From Methylotetracoccus sp. (GTDB lineage: Bacteria > Pseudomonadota > Gammaproteobacteria > Methylococcales > Methylococcaceae), in assembly GCA_025458755.1 (NCBI GenBank), contig JALORT010000163.1, forward strand, positions 1-5,707: a stretch of DNA of 5,707 nt. The letters are read 5' to 3'. Shown here piece by piece: positions 1 through 5,707 of this stretch; position 1 is the stretch's first letter, and each line of letters begins with the position of its first letter. Under the pieces are notes generated by a model, which was not told the origin of the DNA, made no database searches, and saw only the letters and a program-made list of their open reading frames with translations. A program made the position numbers and the translations under genes.

Positions 1-2768
1 TTGATCGACCGCAGCAGCGGCGCGAGCCAGCGGCTCTCCCGGGGGGCAGTGCCTCCCTCGCCGCGCAGCCGGCGCAGCAGTACGACCTGGATGTAATTCA
101 ACGGGTCCAGGTACGGATTCCGCCGCTGCAGCGAGATGGCCAGCGACGGATTCTCCTCGAGCAGCACATTGATGTTTGCGACATTCAGGATTTGCCGCGA
201 AGCACGTGCATATTCCTCGCTGATCAGCCGGTACACCTCGGCACCGGCTTCCCGGTCTTCGCACAGCGCGGCGTATTCCTTCGCGATACTCATGTCGGAC
301 TTGGACAGAGCCATCTGGGCATTGCTCAGCAATGTTCGGAAAAACGGCCATTCCTGATACATCTTCTGCAGCTTCGCCAGTCGAGACAGATCGTTTTGGC
401 GCCACGTTTCGAGTGCCGTGCCGATGCCGTACCAGGCGGGCAGGGTCTGACGGGACTGCGCCCAGGCGAAGACCCATGCGATTGCCCGCACCGAGGCTTT
501 CGATCGGTCCTGCTGATTGCGGTGCGAGGGGCGGGAGCCGATGTTCAGCATGCCGATCTCCCGCACCGGCGTCGCCTCGTAAAAGTAGTCGAGGAAGGCT
601 CTCGTGTTCTCCGTGAGGTCCCGGTACGTGGATTCACCGATCGCGGCGATCTCGTCCATGATCCCCAGATAGTCGTTCCGATCCTGTTCCGGAGACCTGA
701 TCATGTTCAGGCTGGCCTTCAACAGACCGGTCAGCCCCATGGTCAGCTCGTAGGTCGCGGTCTCCAGGTTGTTGTACTTGTAAAACAATACCTCGCCCTG
801 CTCGGTGAACTTGATCTGTCCCCGCACGGTGCCCGGGGGTTGCGCCAGAATCGCTTCGTGGGTCGGGCCGCCGCCGCGGCCGACCGTCCCGCCGCGGCCG
901 TGGAAAAGCCGGCACTGGATGCCGTGCGACTCGGACAGCGCGATGATTTTTTTCTGCGCGTCGTAGAGGTTCCACGCCGCCGCAAGAATTCCCCCGTCCT
1001 TGCACGAGTCGGAGTACCCGAGCATCACCTCCTGACCTTCACCGGAAGCGCGCAGCAACATGCGGTAAACCGGGAGCTGGTAAAGCGTCGACAAGACCGT
1101 GTCGACCCGCTCCAGGTCCTCGATCGTCTCGAACAGCGGACTGATCCCGATATGGCAGTACCAGTTGCCGGCCAGTCTGCCAACCAGACCGGTTTGGGCG
1201 GCCAGGAACAGTACCTCCATGATGTTGCTGGCGGTGTGGGTCATTGAGATGACGTACTTGCCGAAACAGGCCGCACCGAGCGTCCGCCGCATGTGCGCGA
1301 TCACTTGGAGCACGCGCAGCGTCTGCTGCGTTCGTTCCGAGAGCCGTGCGGTATCGTAGAGGAGTGCATCCGGATTGCTGATCGCGTCGCTCAGCAACAG
1401 CAGGCGCTGCTGTTCATCCATCGCCGGGTAGTCCACACCAAGCGCGGATTGGAGTATCTCGGCGACGGCCTCGCCGTGGCGGCCTGATTCCTGCCGGACA
1501 TCGAGCTGCAGCAGATGGAAGCCATAGGTTTCGACCAGGCGGATGACATCCAGCAGGTCGGTCCGCGCAATCTCTTCGTCACCGTGAGAAATCAGCGATT
1601 CACGAATCAGATTGAGATCATTCAGAAAGGCCTGGGCGCTGGCGTAGCCGGGTTCCTCGTGGCTGACTTCGATGCCGTCGATGGCACGACCGATCAGCGA
1701 CAGATTCCGGCGCAGCCGATGGCGCATGTATTCGATTTTGCAGCGGTAAGGCTCCTGCCGATAGCGGTCGGCGCGTTCACCAAAGACCGTCTCCGAGTAA
1801 CGGACCTCGTCGTCTTGCAAACTCTTCAGAAACGCCTCGGACGGCTGGCACAGCGAGATGGAATACGAAAGCTGGCTGCTCAGGCGGTCCAGTTGATGCA
1901 GGTACTCTTCCAGCACCGTGCGGGCCTGCAGTCGCCAGGCCAGCGCGGTCGTTTCGGGGGTCACAAACGGATTGCCGTCCCGGTCGCCGCCGATCCACGA
2001 GCCGAATCGCAGGAAATGCGGTATCTGGAAGGACTCGGCCACGTCGTGACCGTAAATGTCGCGGAGCGCCTTGCCAAAATTGCGATAGACGTTGATCGTG
2101 GCCTGGAACAGCGAGATGGGAAAATAGAACAGCCCGGCGCGGACTTCATCCCGCACGTCCGGTTTGCAGTCCCTGACCTCATCGGTTTTCCACAGGACCT
2201 GGATGCGGTCTCGCAAGGTTTCGATCGCCTCGTCCCGGAACCGCCCCCGAACGCGGGGATCATTCAATGATTCGATACTCAAGAAGATGTTGCGGAGCGC
2301 TTCTTTAACGGTACGGCGTTTCGCCTCGGTCGGATGGGCCGTGATCACCGGCATGTAACACAGGTGATTCATCAGCCGCTGCAGTTCTTCCGGCGTGACA
2401 TTCTGCTCTTTCAAGATCAGCAGGGTATCGTGGAACGAGCCTTTCCAGAGATGGCTGGTCGGATTGGTCTCGCGCAGCCGCTGCCGCAGCTGGAAGGCTT
2501 CTTCCGCGACATGCAGCAGGCTGAAGTAGATGTTGAATGCGCGGATGATTTGGCTCAGCGCTTCCGGTTCCAGTTCTTGCACCAGGCGAGTCAGGTGACG
2601 CCGTTTCAACGGATCGTCCTTCTCACGAAGCCTGATGAAGCCCTGGCGCAGCTCGCGGATGGTTTCGTACACCGGGCGGTCGACCTGCTGCTTCAGGATT
2701 CGACTCAGGAGCAGCGTCAGCACTCGAATGCGGCTGCGCAGATCTTTCTCATGGGGCAAGGTCAGCAT
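1..2768 (-). CDS. ppc: Phosphoenolpyruvate carboxylase, 3' end cut by window edge
   Basis: This enzyme carboxylates phosphoenolpyruvate with bicarbonate to give oxaloacetate and phosphate in the cytosol, replenishing the TCA cycle. The frame is open without interruption for 922 codons. Visible active-site motifs are ITAHPTEAKRRTV with catalytic His145 (E. coli His138), GYSDSCKDGG with Lys590 (E. coli Lys546) and the glycine-rich loop FHGRGGTVGRGGGPTH with His623, Arg625 and Arg631 (E. coli His579, Arg581, Arg587). Residues matching the aspartate-inhibition site are also present: Lys823 in LSKSDM and Arg883 in QRRNPYLDPLN, so feedback inhibition by aspartate is likely. The last visible residues, LLRSI, should be followed by the family ending (roughly NGIAAGMRNTG), which lies off the left edge; full length would be about 935 residues, somewhat longer than the 883 of E. 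coli. The start is the only ATG after an in-frame stop at 2799-2801, and AGGGAGA (2772-2778 on the complement) lies just upstream, with rather short spacing. The neighbouring transporter is probably transcribed separately. Confidence 0.97.
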   Translation of the reverse strand, partial: MLTLPHEKDLRSRIRVLTLLLSRILKQQVDRPVYETIRELRQGFIRLREKDDPLKRRHLTRLVQELEPEALSQIIRAFNIYFSLLHVAEEAFQLRQRLRETNPTSHLWKGSFHDTLLILKEQNVTPEELQRLMNHLCYMPVITAHPTEAKRRTVKEALRNIFLSIESLNDPRVRGRFRDEAIETLRDRIQVLWKTDEVRDCKPDVRDEVRAGLFYFPISLFQATINVYRNFGKALRDIYGHDVAESFQIPHFLRFGSWIGGDRDGNPFVTPETTALAWRLQARTVLEEYLHQLDRLSSQLSYSISLCQPSEAFLKSLQDDEVRYSETVFGERADRYRQEPYRCKIEYMRHRLRRNLSLIGRAIDGIEVSHEEPGYASAQAFLNDLNLIRESLISHGDEEIARTDLLDVIRLVETYGFHLLQLDVRQESGRHGEAVAEILQSALGVDYPAMDEQQRLLLLSDAISNPDALLYDTARLSERTQQTLRVLQVIAHMRRTLGAACFGKYVISMTHTASNIMEVLFLAAQTGLVGRLAGNWYCHIGISPLFETIEDLERVDTVLSTLYQLPVYRMLLRASGEGQEVMLGYSDSCKDGGILAAAWNLYDAQKKIIALSESHGIQCRLFHGRGGTVGRGGGPTHEAILAQPPGTVRGQIKFTEQGEVLFYKYNNLETATYELTMGLTGLLKASLNMIRSPEQDRNDYLGIMDEIAAIGESTYRDLTENTRAFLDYFYEATPVREIGMLNIGSRPSHRNQQDRSKASVRAIAWVFAWAQSRQTLPAWYGIGTALETWRQNDLSRLAKLQKMYQEWPFFRTLLSNAQMALSKSDMSIAKEYAALCEDREAGAEVYRLISEEYARASRQILNVANINVLLEENPSLAISLQRRNPYLDPLNYIQVVLLRRLRGEGGTAPRESRWLAPLLRSI

Positions 2769-2815
2769 GGGTCTCCCTATCGTGGATGAGCGCTCGAATC
2801 AGTGGCGAGCCGGTA

Positions 2816-2844
2816 ATTTAACGAGTAAGGAAAAAACGTGCCAC
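2816..2844 (-). promoter_or_regulatory. Possible ppc promoter overlapping the upstream terminator
   Basis: On the minus strand GTGGCA (2839-2844) and TTAAAT (2816-2821) are separated by 17 bases. Each matches four of six bases of the sigma-70 consensus hexamers. The -10 lies about 48 bases before the ppc start codon, leaving a short leader. The -35 would sit inside the 3' arm of the transporter's terminator. The match is weak; the argument is mostly positional, since only about 60 bases separate the terminator from the start codon. Confidence 0.25.
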
Positions 2845-2860
2845 CGACAAATCGGCGGCC
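2831..2860 (-). terminator. Intrinsic terminator of the DMT transporter gene
   Basis: Read on the minus strand, GCCGCCGA (2859-2852) pairs with TCGGTGGC (2847-2840) across a four-base loop TTTG. The stem is eight base pairs with a single G-U wobble. Three bases later comes a run of six T (2836-2831). It begins about 90 bases after the transporter stop codon and ends about 60 bases before the ppc start, so the two same-strand genes are probably separate transcription units. Confidence 0.75.
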
Positions 2861-2949
2861 TGTTATTTCGCTGGCCGACTCGCCGCGCGCCGGGTGGCCG
2901 GGCCGAAACCGCTGACGATTTCTGGCGGGTGGGCAGGCGCCGCGCGGGT

Positions 2950-3855
2950 TCACTGCGCGGCGGACGGTCCAATGCTGTCGGTGCGCCGGACGCTGCTCAG
3001 CAGCGGCAGAGCGATCCCGCCGGTGAGTATCAATGCGCAGCCGATCAGCGCGGTGCGGTCCGGAACCTGCCCGAACAGCACGATACTCCAGGCGAGGCTG
3101 AACATGGGACCGGTGTAGCCCACGGCGCCGAGCAGCGCTGCGGGTGCCTGCTGATAGGCGCGCGTCATGTACAGTTGAGCACCCGTGGCCATGATCCCCG
3201 ATCCCAGCGCCCAAGCCCAGAATTCCCGCTCATGCGGCCAGGAGGCGCCGATTTGGGTGAAGTAGCCGAGGTGCAGGACGATCCCGACCAGGCAGAAGTA
3301 GAAGACGATGGTGCGCGGGGAGTTGCTGCGCCCCGATCGGGCTACCATCAAATAAGCCAGCGCCGCCAGAAAGCCGGACGCCAGCGCGAGCGCACGACCC
3401 ACCCGGTCCGGTGCATCCAGGTCCGCGTGGAACAGCAAGCCCAGCCCGAACAGCGAACACAGAATGGCCGGCCAGGTCAACGCATGGTTGCTTTGCCGCA
3501 GAAATACCGGGCTCAGCAGCGCGACGAACACGCCGCTGCTGGAGTGAAGAAATGCGCTCTCGCCGACGCCGATGCGCTGGATCGCGGCGAAAGACAGCAT
3601 CAGTGCCGACGCGCCGAACAGGCCGCGTAACCACAAGGCCGGCCGCAGATCGCCGAGCAACTCGCGGAGATTTCGGTAGACCAGTGCCGGGACTATCAGG
3701 AACAACAGGTTGACCAGGACACGAATAAAGCTCACCGTGGTCGAGGTCACCGTAGGATCGCTCAGCTTCGCGCCGTAAACACAGGCATTCATCAGCGAGA
3801 AGAACAGACTCGCGATCAGCATGAAGGCGATACCGCGGCGGATTTTGAAAGGCAT
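2950..3855 (-). CDS. DMT superfamily (EamA-like) small-molecule transporter
   Basis: A 301-residue inner-membrane protein with about ten hydrophobic helices, near residues 8-27, 38-60, 73-93, 101-119, 127-145, 155-173, 182-201, 212-231, 239-261 and 268-287. This is the two-times-five-helix plan of EamA-type drug/metabolite transporters. The second half fits the family best: TRAYQQAPAALLGAVGY, then LFGQVPDRTALIGCALILTGG. Substrate and direction cannot be read from sequence. Both places where the family often has a glutamate (LFGE-type motif after helices 4 and 9) lack it: FLRQSN in the first half and LFGQVPD in the second. The start MPFKIRRGIAF is chosen because it directly precedes the first helix with the usual short basic N-terminus. 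The frame stays open to an ATG at 4041, but the added 62 residues are polar, arginine-rich and unlike the family. No clear Shine-Dalgarno sequence precedes 3855; a hairpin lies there instead. Confidence 0.9.
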   Translation of the reverse strand: MPFKIRRGIAFMLIASLFFSLMNACVYGAKLSDPTVTSTTVSFIRVLVNLLFLIVPALVYRNLRELLGDLRPALWLRGLFGASALMLSFAAIQRIGVGESAFLHSSSGVFVALLSPVFLRQSNHALTWPAILCSLFGLGLLFHADLDAPDRVGRALALASGFLAALAYLMVARSGRSNSPRTIVFYFCLVGIVLHLGYFTQIGASWPHEREFWAWALGSGIMATGAQLYMTRAYQQAPAALLGAVGYTGPMFSLAWSIVLFGQVPDRTALIGCALILTGGIALPLLSSVRRTDSIGPSAAQ

Positions 3856-3862
3856 TCGACGA

Positions 3863-3963
3863 GCCGCTTCGCGGCGTGAGCTTGAATCAGCTGATGTAAA
3901 CGAAATTCCGTCGGTTTCGATTTCCGCCGGAAGCTGAAGTGTAACCCAACGGCTCACGCCGCG
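3863..3963 (-). promoter_or_regulatory. Candidate structured 5' leader of the transporter gene
   Basis: On the minus strand CGCGGCGTGAGC (3963-3952) and GCTCACGCCGCG (3881-3870) form a perfect 12-bp inverted repeat around 70 bases. Inside are a palindrome ATCAGCTGAT (3895-3886), TTCC-GGC-GGAA and CGAAA/TTTCG pairings. The 3' arm also overlaps a competing hairpin GCCGC-GAA-GCGGC (3875-3863) that ends seven bases before the ATG at 3855. The two folds cannot form together. This layout suits a leader RNA that controls translation, but no known riboswitch consensus was recognised, and the repeat could instead be a DNA-level operator. The transcription start is unknown. Confidence 0.35.
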
Positions 3964-4010
3964 TCGGGGACCACGTGCCGCTGCGCCGCGAAGGTGCGTG
4001 GGTGCATCGA

Positions 4011-4034
4011 CATCGTGCACAGCCGTGCTCGATG
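4011..4034. repeat. Imperfect dyad CATCGTGCAC-AGCC-GTGCTCGATG
   Basis: Two ten-base arms are complementary at nine of ten positions (one T-T mismatch) around a four-base spacer. No T-run follows on either strand, so it does not look like an intrinsic terminator. Its place between two divergent genes fits a regulator binding site, or a hairpin near the 5' end of one of the transcripts. It is about 50 bases upstream of the transporter's leader repeat. Confidence 0.35.
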
Positions 4035-4146
4035 GGCTCAATCGGGAACAGATTCATGCAAACAGAGACGCCTGCTCCGGAGCGCGACCCCTCTGATGTC
4101 GCTGCACGCGAGCCGGCCCGTGATCGAAATGCTCGCCGTCATCCTG

Positions 4147-4152
4147 TACACT
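4147..4152 (+). promoter_or_regulatory. Possible -10 element for the coiled-coil gene
   Basis: TACACT matches four of six bases of the TATAAT consensus and lies 38 bases before the start codon at 4190, a sensible distance. No acceptable -35 hexamer is present 16-18 bases upstream. That could fit a stress-sigma or activator-dependent promoter, or the match may be chance. Confidence 0.2.
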
Positions 4153-4189
4153 CGCGGTGGCGTTTTAATGTGCTGAGGAAGTTCTTGCC

Positions 4190-4489
4190 ATGGCGACAAA
4201 AGACGAATACATCGCGAAATTCAAGCAGCAGCTCGACGAATGGGAATCGGAGCTCGACGAACTGAAGGAGAAGGCGAGCGCCGCGGCAGGCGAAGGGAGG
4301 GCCCGTTTGCAGCAGCAGATTGATCAGCTTCAGGCGAAATGGGAAGAGGGTCAGACCAAAATCGGCGAATGGGTCGATTCGGCCGACGATCTCTGGGATG
4401 ACGTCAAGGACGAGGCGGAAGAAAAATGGACGGCGCTCAAAGATACGGTGCAAGATTCCGTGGAGCGGATCAAGTCGTATTTCGCTTAG
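4190..4489 (+). CDS. Small acidic coiled-coil protein, function unknown
   Basis: A 99-residue protein with no signal peptide, no membrane helix, no cysteine and no proline. It appears helical throughout. Residues 5-58 have the spacing of a coiled coil (for example FKQQLDEWESELDELKEK and LQQQIDQLQAKWEE). Residues 61-98 form a second amphipathic stretch with Trp61, Trp69 and Trp80. There are five tryptophans in all, unusual for so small and soluble a protein. By count there are 26 Asp/Glu against 14 Lys/Arg, giving a net charge near -12. It resembles the small 'coiled coil domain-containing protein' entries common in gammaproteobacteria, which have no assigned role. A LEA-like or apolipoprotein-like membrane- or protein-protecting role is only a guess. 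The start is supported by GAGGA at 4175-4179, ten bases upstream. It converges with the PPTase gene and diverges from the transporter gene. Confidence 0.85.
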   Translation: MATKDEYIAKFKQQLDEWESELDELKEKASAAAGEGRARLQQQIDQLQAKWEEGQTKIGEWVDSADDLWDDVKDEAEEKWTALKDTVQDSVERIKSYFA

Positions 4490-4545
4490 TGAGGCTTATG
4501 CGCCGACCGGTGCACGGCGCTTTGGGCGCCGCGCCCGTCCCTCAC
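4489..4545. terminator. GC-rich hairpin region between convergent genes
   Basis: Immediately after the coiled-coil stop, CGGCGC-TTTGG-GCGCCG (4515-4531) forms a six-base-pair hairpin. It is enclosed by GTGAGG (4489-4494) and CCTCAC (4540-4545). It lies between the ends of two facing genes, where a two-way terminator is expected, but no T-run follows on either strand. If it stops transcription it would be an atypical or Rho-assisted site. Confidence 0.3.
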
Positions 4546-4570
4546 GCCGCGTTCTCCGCGTAGGGCACGA

Positions 4571-5341
4571 TCAATCACAGAATGACGTCGAGTCAAAGTG
4601 CCGGAGGCTTTTCGCTGCCCGATCAGAGGCAATGGCGCCGCTGGTGGAGCTCAAGTTCGCAATCTCGTAGAAATGCCACTGCCGCGCCGGCTCGGTGTGC
4701 TGTCCGGGCCAGGCGAGCAGCACCGGTTCTCGTGCCGAACAGTCGAACACACACTGCTGCAAGCCCAACGCGAGGCCCCTACCGACCGCTTTGCAGAACG
4801 CCTCCTTGAGCGTCCACAGGCGGAAAAATGCCGGTAGACGCTCCGCCTCGGGCAAGCCGGCCCAGTGACCGAGTTCCGTCGGCGCCAGGCAACGCGCCGC
4901 CAGAGTGGAACAGTCTTCAATCGGTCGCCACGTCTCGATGTCGACTCCCAGTTGTGCATTGAAGGCGAGCGCAACGGCCAGTTCTTTTCCCGTATGGGAC
5001 ACATTGAAGACAAGGCCACGGTCTGGCCGCGTTCCGGCCAGACGCGGCTTGCCGTGCTCTCCGAGCTCAAAAGTTAGCGTCTCGGGCGGGCAACGAAGAT
5101 ACCCGCCGAGTATCGTTCTGAGCAGGATTCGCGTGCTTACGAAGCGCTGTCGGATCGGCTCCCGTTGGATGCGGGCGGCGCGATCCCGCTCTTCCGGAGT
5201 CAGCGCGGCGGGCGCGAACCTGGCGTGCGATTCCGCGGCGTCTAGGCTCAGGTGCCAAAGGTGAACTGCCCCCTGCTTCAGGTCGTCGATTTCGAACGCA
5301 TGATCCTGTCGCGAGTAGAGCCGGAAATCCGGCTGATTCAT
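4571..5341 (-). CDS. Sfp-type 4'-phosphopantetheinyl transferase
   Basis: This 256-residue cytosolic enzyme transfers the 4'-phosphopantetheine arm of coenzyme A to a serine of carrier proteins (ACP/PCP), using Mg2+. The N-terminal half carries VHLWHLSL (26-33), the LTPEERDRA...RFVSTRILLR pattern (48-75) and ELGEHGKPRL (92-101). The core motifs follow: FNVSHTG (112-118), GVDIE (132-136, with metal-binding Asp134 and Glu136) and WTLKEAFCKAVGRGL (176-190, with Trp176, Lys179, Glu180 and Lys184). All catalytic positions of the Sfp/Gsp/HetI group are intact, and the length is typical of this two-lobed monomeric type rather than the short AcpS type. The start is the ATG that leaves a complete N-terminal domain; the upstream Shine-Dalgarno is weak. 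No carrier protein or synthase gene is in view, so the target (fatty acid, polyketide, peptide or aryl polyene pathway) is unknown. It is divergent from the membrane-protein gene at 5554. Confidence 0.93.
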   Translation of the reverse strand: MNQPDFRLYSRQDHAFEIDDLKQGAVHLWHLSLDAAESHARFAPAALTPEERDRAARIQREPIRQRFVSTRILLRTILGGYLRCPPETLTFELGEHGKPRLAGTRPDRGLVFNVSHTGKELAVALAFNAQLGVDIETWRPIEDCSTLAARCLAPTELGHWAGLPEAERLPAFFRLWTLKEAFCKAVGRGLALGLQQCVFDCSAREPVLLAWPGQHTEPARQWHFYEIANLSSTSGAIASDRAAKSLRHFDSTSFCD

Positions 5342-5553
5342 GGGGACGAAGCTCTACGGTAGTTGGCCGAGTGAAGAAAACCGTGGTCCGTGTCGATGCT
5401 CAGCACCGCACATCGGCATCAGGAACCGCGGTTTCCCAGCGATTTCGGGTCGATTGTAAGAGGTTGGACTTCGATGTGTGACAGCAACGCTTCGGGTTCA
5501 TTTCTTGCAGCGAGTTTACGTGTGATTGACGGTTGAATTCACGGCCCCCCGAG
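5342..5553. other. Divergent intergenic region with paired inverted sites
   Basis: This 212-base region separates the PPTase gene from the plus-strand membrane-protein gene and should hold both promoters, though I could not fix a convincing -35/-10 pair. It contains AAACCGTGGT (5378-5387) and, in opposite orientation, ACCGCGGTTT (5425-5434). The latter includes the perfect 10-bp palindrome AACCGCGGTT (5424-5433). No credible gene was seen in it. Confidence 0.5.
5378..5434. repeat. Inverted pair of AAACCGYGGT sites
   Basis: AAACCGTGGT at 5378-5387 and its inverted partner ACCGCGGTTT at 5425-5434 match at nine of ten positions and are centred 47 bases apart. Each site is itself nearly palindromic. 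The arrangement is what a dimeric regulator with two operators would need between divergent genes. The pair could alternatively form a hairpin with a 37-base loop. Confidence 0.3.
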
Positions 5554-5707
5554 ATGACCACCACCAGGCGAGACGACGTCGACGTGCCAGCGGCGGCTGC
5601 GGCCAAGCGAATGTTCCGGGTCCGGGGACGATTCGGTGTTTTACCGGTTCTGCTGGGCTGGACGGCCTGGGCACTGCTGGCAGCGTTCGGCGAACGGGTT
5701 CCGCTCG
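5554..5707 (+). CDS. N-terminus of a putative membrane protein, cut by window edge
   Basis: An open frame runs off the right edge, giving about 51 residues. It begins MTTTRRDDVDVPAAAAKR, a polar, basic cytoplasmic-looking leader. A hydrophobic stretch, FGVLPVLLGWTAWALLAAFG (residues 26-45), follows and is long enough for one transmembrane helix, so positive-inside orientation is likely. No family can be named from this fragment. The start at 5554 is preceded by only GAG directly against the ATG, a poor ribosome site. A TTG at 5533 (in-frame stop at 5527-5529) and an ATG at 5611 are alternatives. Reading the frame as a real gene rests on the hydrophobic segment and the divergent layout. Confidence 0.55.
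   Translation, partial: MTTTRRDDVDVPAAAAAKRMFRVRGRFGVLPVLLGWTAWALLAAFGERVPL

Larger units (their letters stand above)
3856..4189. other. Divergent intergenic region between the transporter and coiled-coil genes
   Basis: This 334-base stretch holds no convincing gene. It must contain the promoters of both flanking genes. Short open frames crossing it lack ribosome binding sites and recognisable protein character. It contains the inverted-repeat leader next to the transporter, a dyad at 4011-4034 and a TACACT near the plus-strand gene, all described separately. A short palindrome CTCCGGAG lies around 4075-4082. Confidence 0.6.

Noticed and set aside
192..2789. Three long plus-strand open frames (192-1247, 1515-2270, 2334-2789) opposite ppc
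   Set aside because: They lie in codon register with ppc and stay open because the sense strand rarely uses TTA, CTA or TCA codons. Their translations are arginine/glutamine-rich and match no family, while the minus strand encodes an unmistakable PEP carboxylase.
2635..3630. A 331-residue plus-strand open frame across the transporter and the ppc upstream region
   Set aside because: It runs across the 5' end of ppc, the terminator and much of the transporter gene in antisense, with a composition typical of a shadow frame.
3856..4041. A 62-residue N-terminal extension of the transporter starting at 4041
   Set aside because: The extension is polar and arginine-rich, has no ribosome site, and would cover the inverted-repeat leader. 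The family normally starts a few residues before the first helix, as MPFKIRRGIAF does.
3994..4176. Small plus-strand frame of 60 residues in the divergent region
   Set aside because: It has no Shine-Dalgarno site, runs through the dyad at 4011-4034, and its product has no recognisable features.
4571..4660. Possible frameshift at the PPTase C-terminus because the last 25 residues look unusual
   Set aside because: The expected final strand, here SGAIASD, is in frame, and the two other frames stop early without family-like sequence. A slightly long tail is the simpler reading.
5400..5606. Minus-strand frame of 68 residues between the PPTase and membrane genes
   Set aside because: It overlaps the plus-strand gene start and the paired inverted sites, has low-complexity Ala/Ser/Thr sequence at its start, and has no ribosome site.
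1..5707. Search by eye for tRNA, rRNA, IS ends, CRISPR repeats or attachment sites
   Set aside because: No cloverleaf, direct-repeat array or transposase motif was seen; the only repeats are the short dyads listed.

Overview
The window reads as ordinary chromosomal DNA from a GC-rich proteobacterium, most likely a gammaproteobacterium. This is inferred from the style of the long-form phosphoenolpyruvate carboxylase, the transporter and the small acidic coiled-coil gene; no rRNA or other taxonomic marker is present. I see no tRNA, rRNA, insertion sequence, CRISPR array, phage or plasmid gene.

Layout. From position 1 to 2768 the minus strand carries almost all of a phosphoenolpyruvate carboxylase gene (ppc); its last dozen or so codons lie beyond the left edge. 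Next, also on the minus strand, comes a ten-helix DMT/EamA-type transporter (2950-3855). A good intrinsic terminator for the transporter sits at 2831-2860, so the two genes probably form separate transcription units, with the ppc promoter squeezed against or overlapping the terminator. A 334-base divergent region (3856-4189) follows. It holds a perfect 12-bp inverted repeat that would enclose the transporter's 5' leader, plus a second dyad. On the plus strand a 99-residue, strongly acidic, tryptophan-containing helical protein (4190-4489) has no recognised function. It converges on a minus-strand Sfp-type 4'-phosphopantetheinyl transferase gene (4571-5341). A second divergent region (5342-5553) with a pair of inverted AAACCGYGGT-like sites separates that gene from the start of a plus-strand gene for a membrane protein (5554 onward), cut by the right edge.

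How the genes work together. No common pathway is evident. PEP carboxylase makes oxaloacetate to refill the TCA cycle. The transporter probably exports or imports a small metabolite of unknown identity. The PPTase activates carrier proteins, but no carrier-protein, PKS, NRPS or fatty-acid gene is visible here. The most unusual signal is the structured leader in front of the transporter; I find no clear sign of a larger undescribed multi-gene system.
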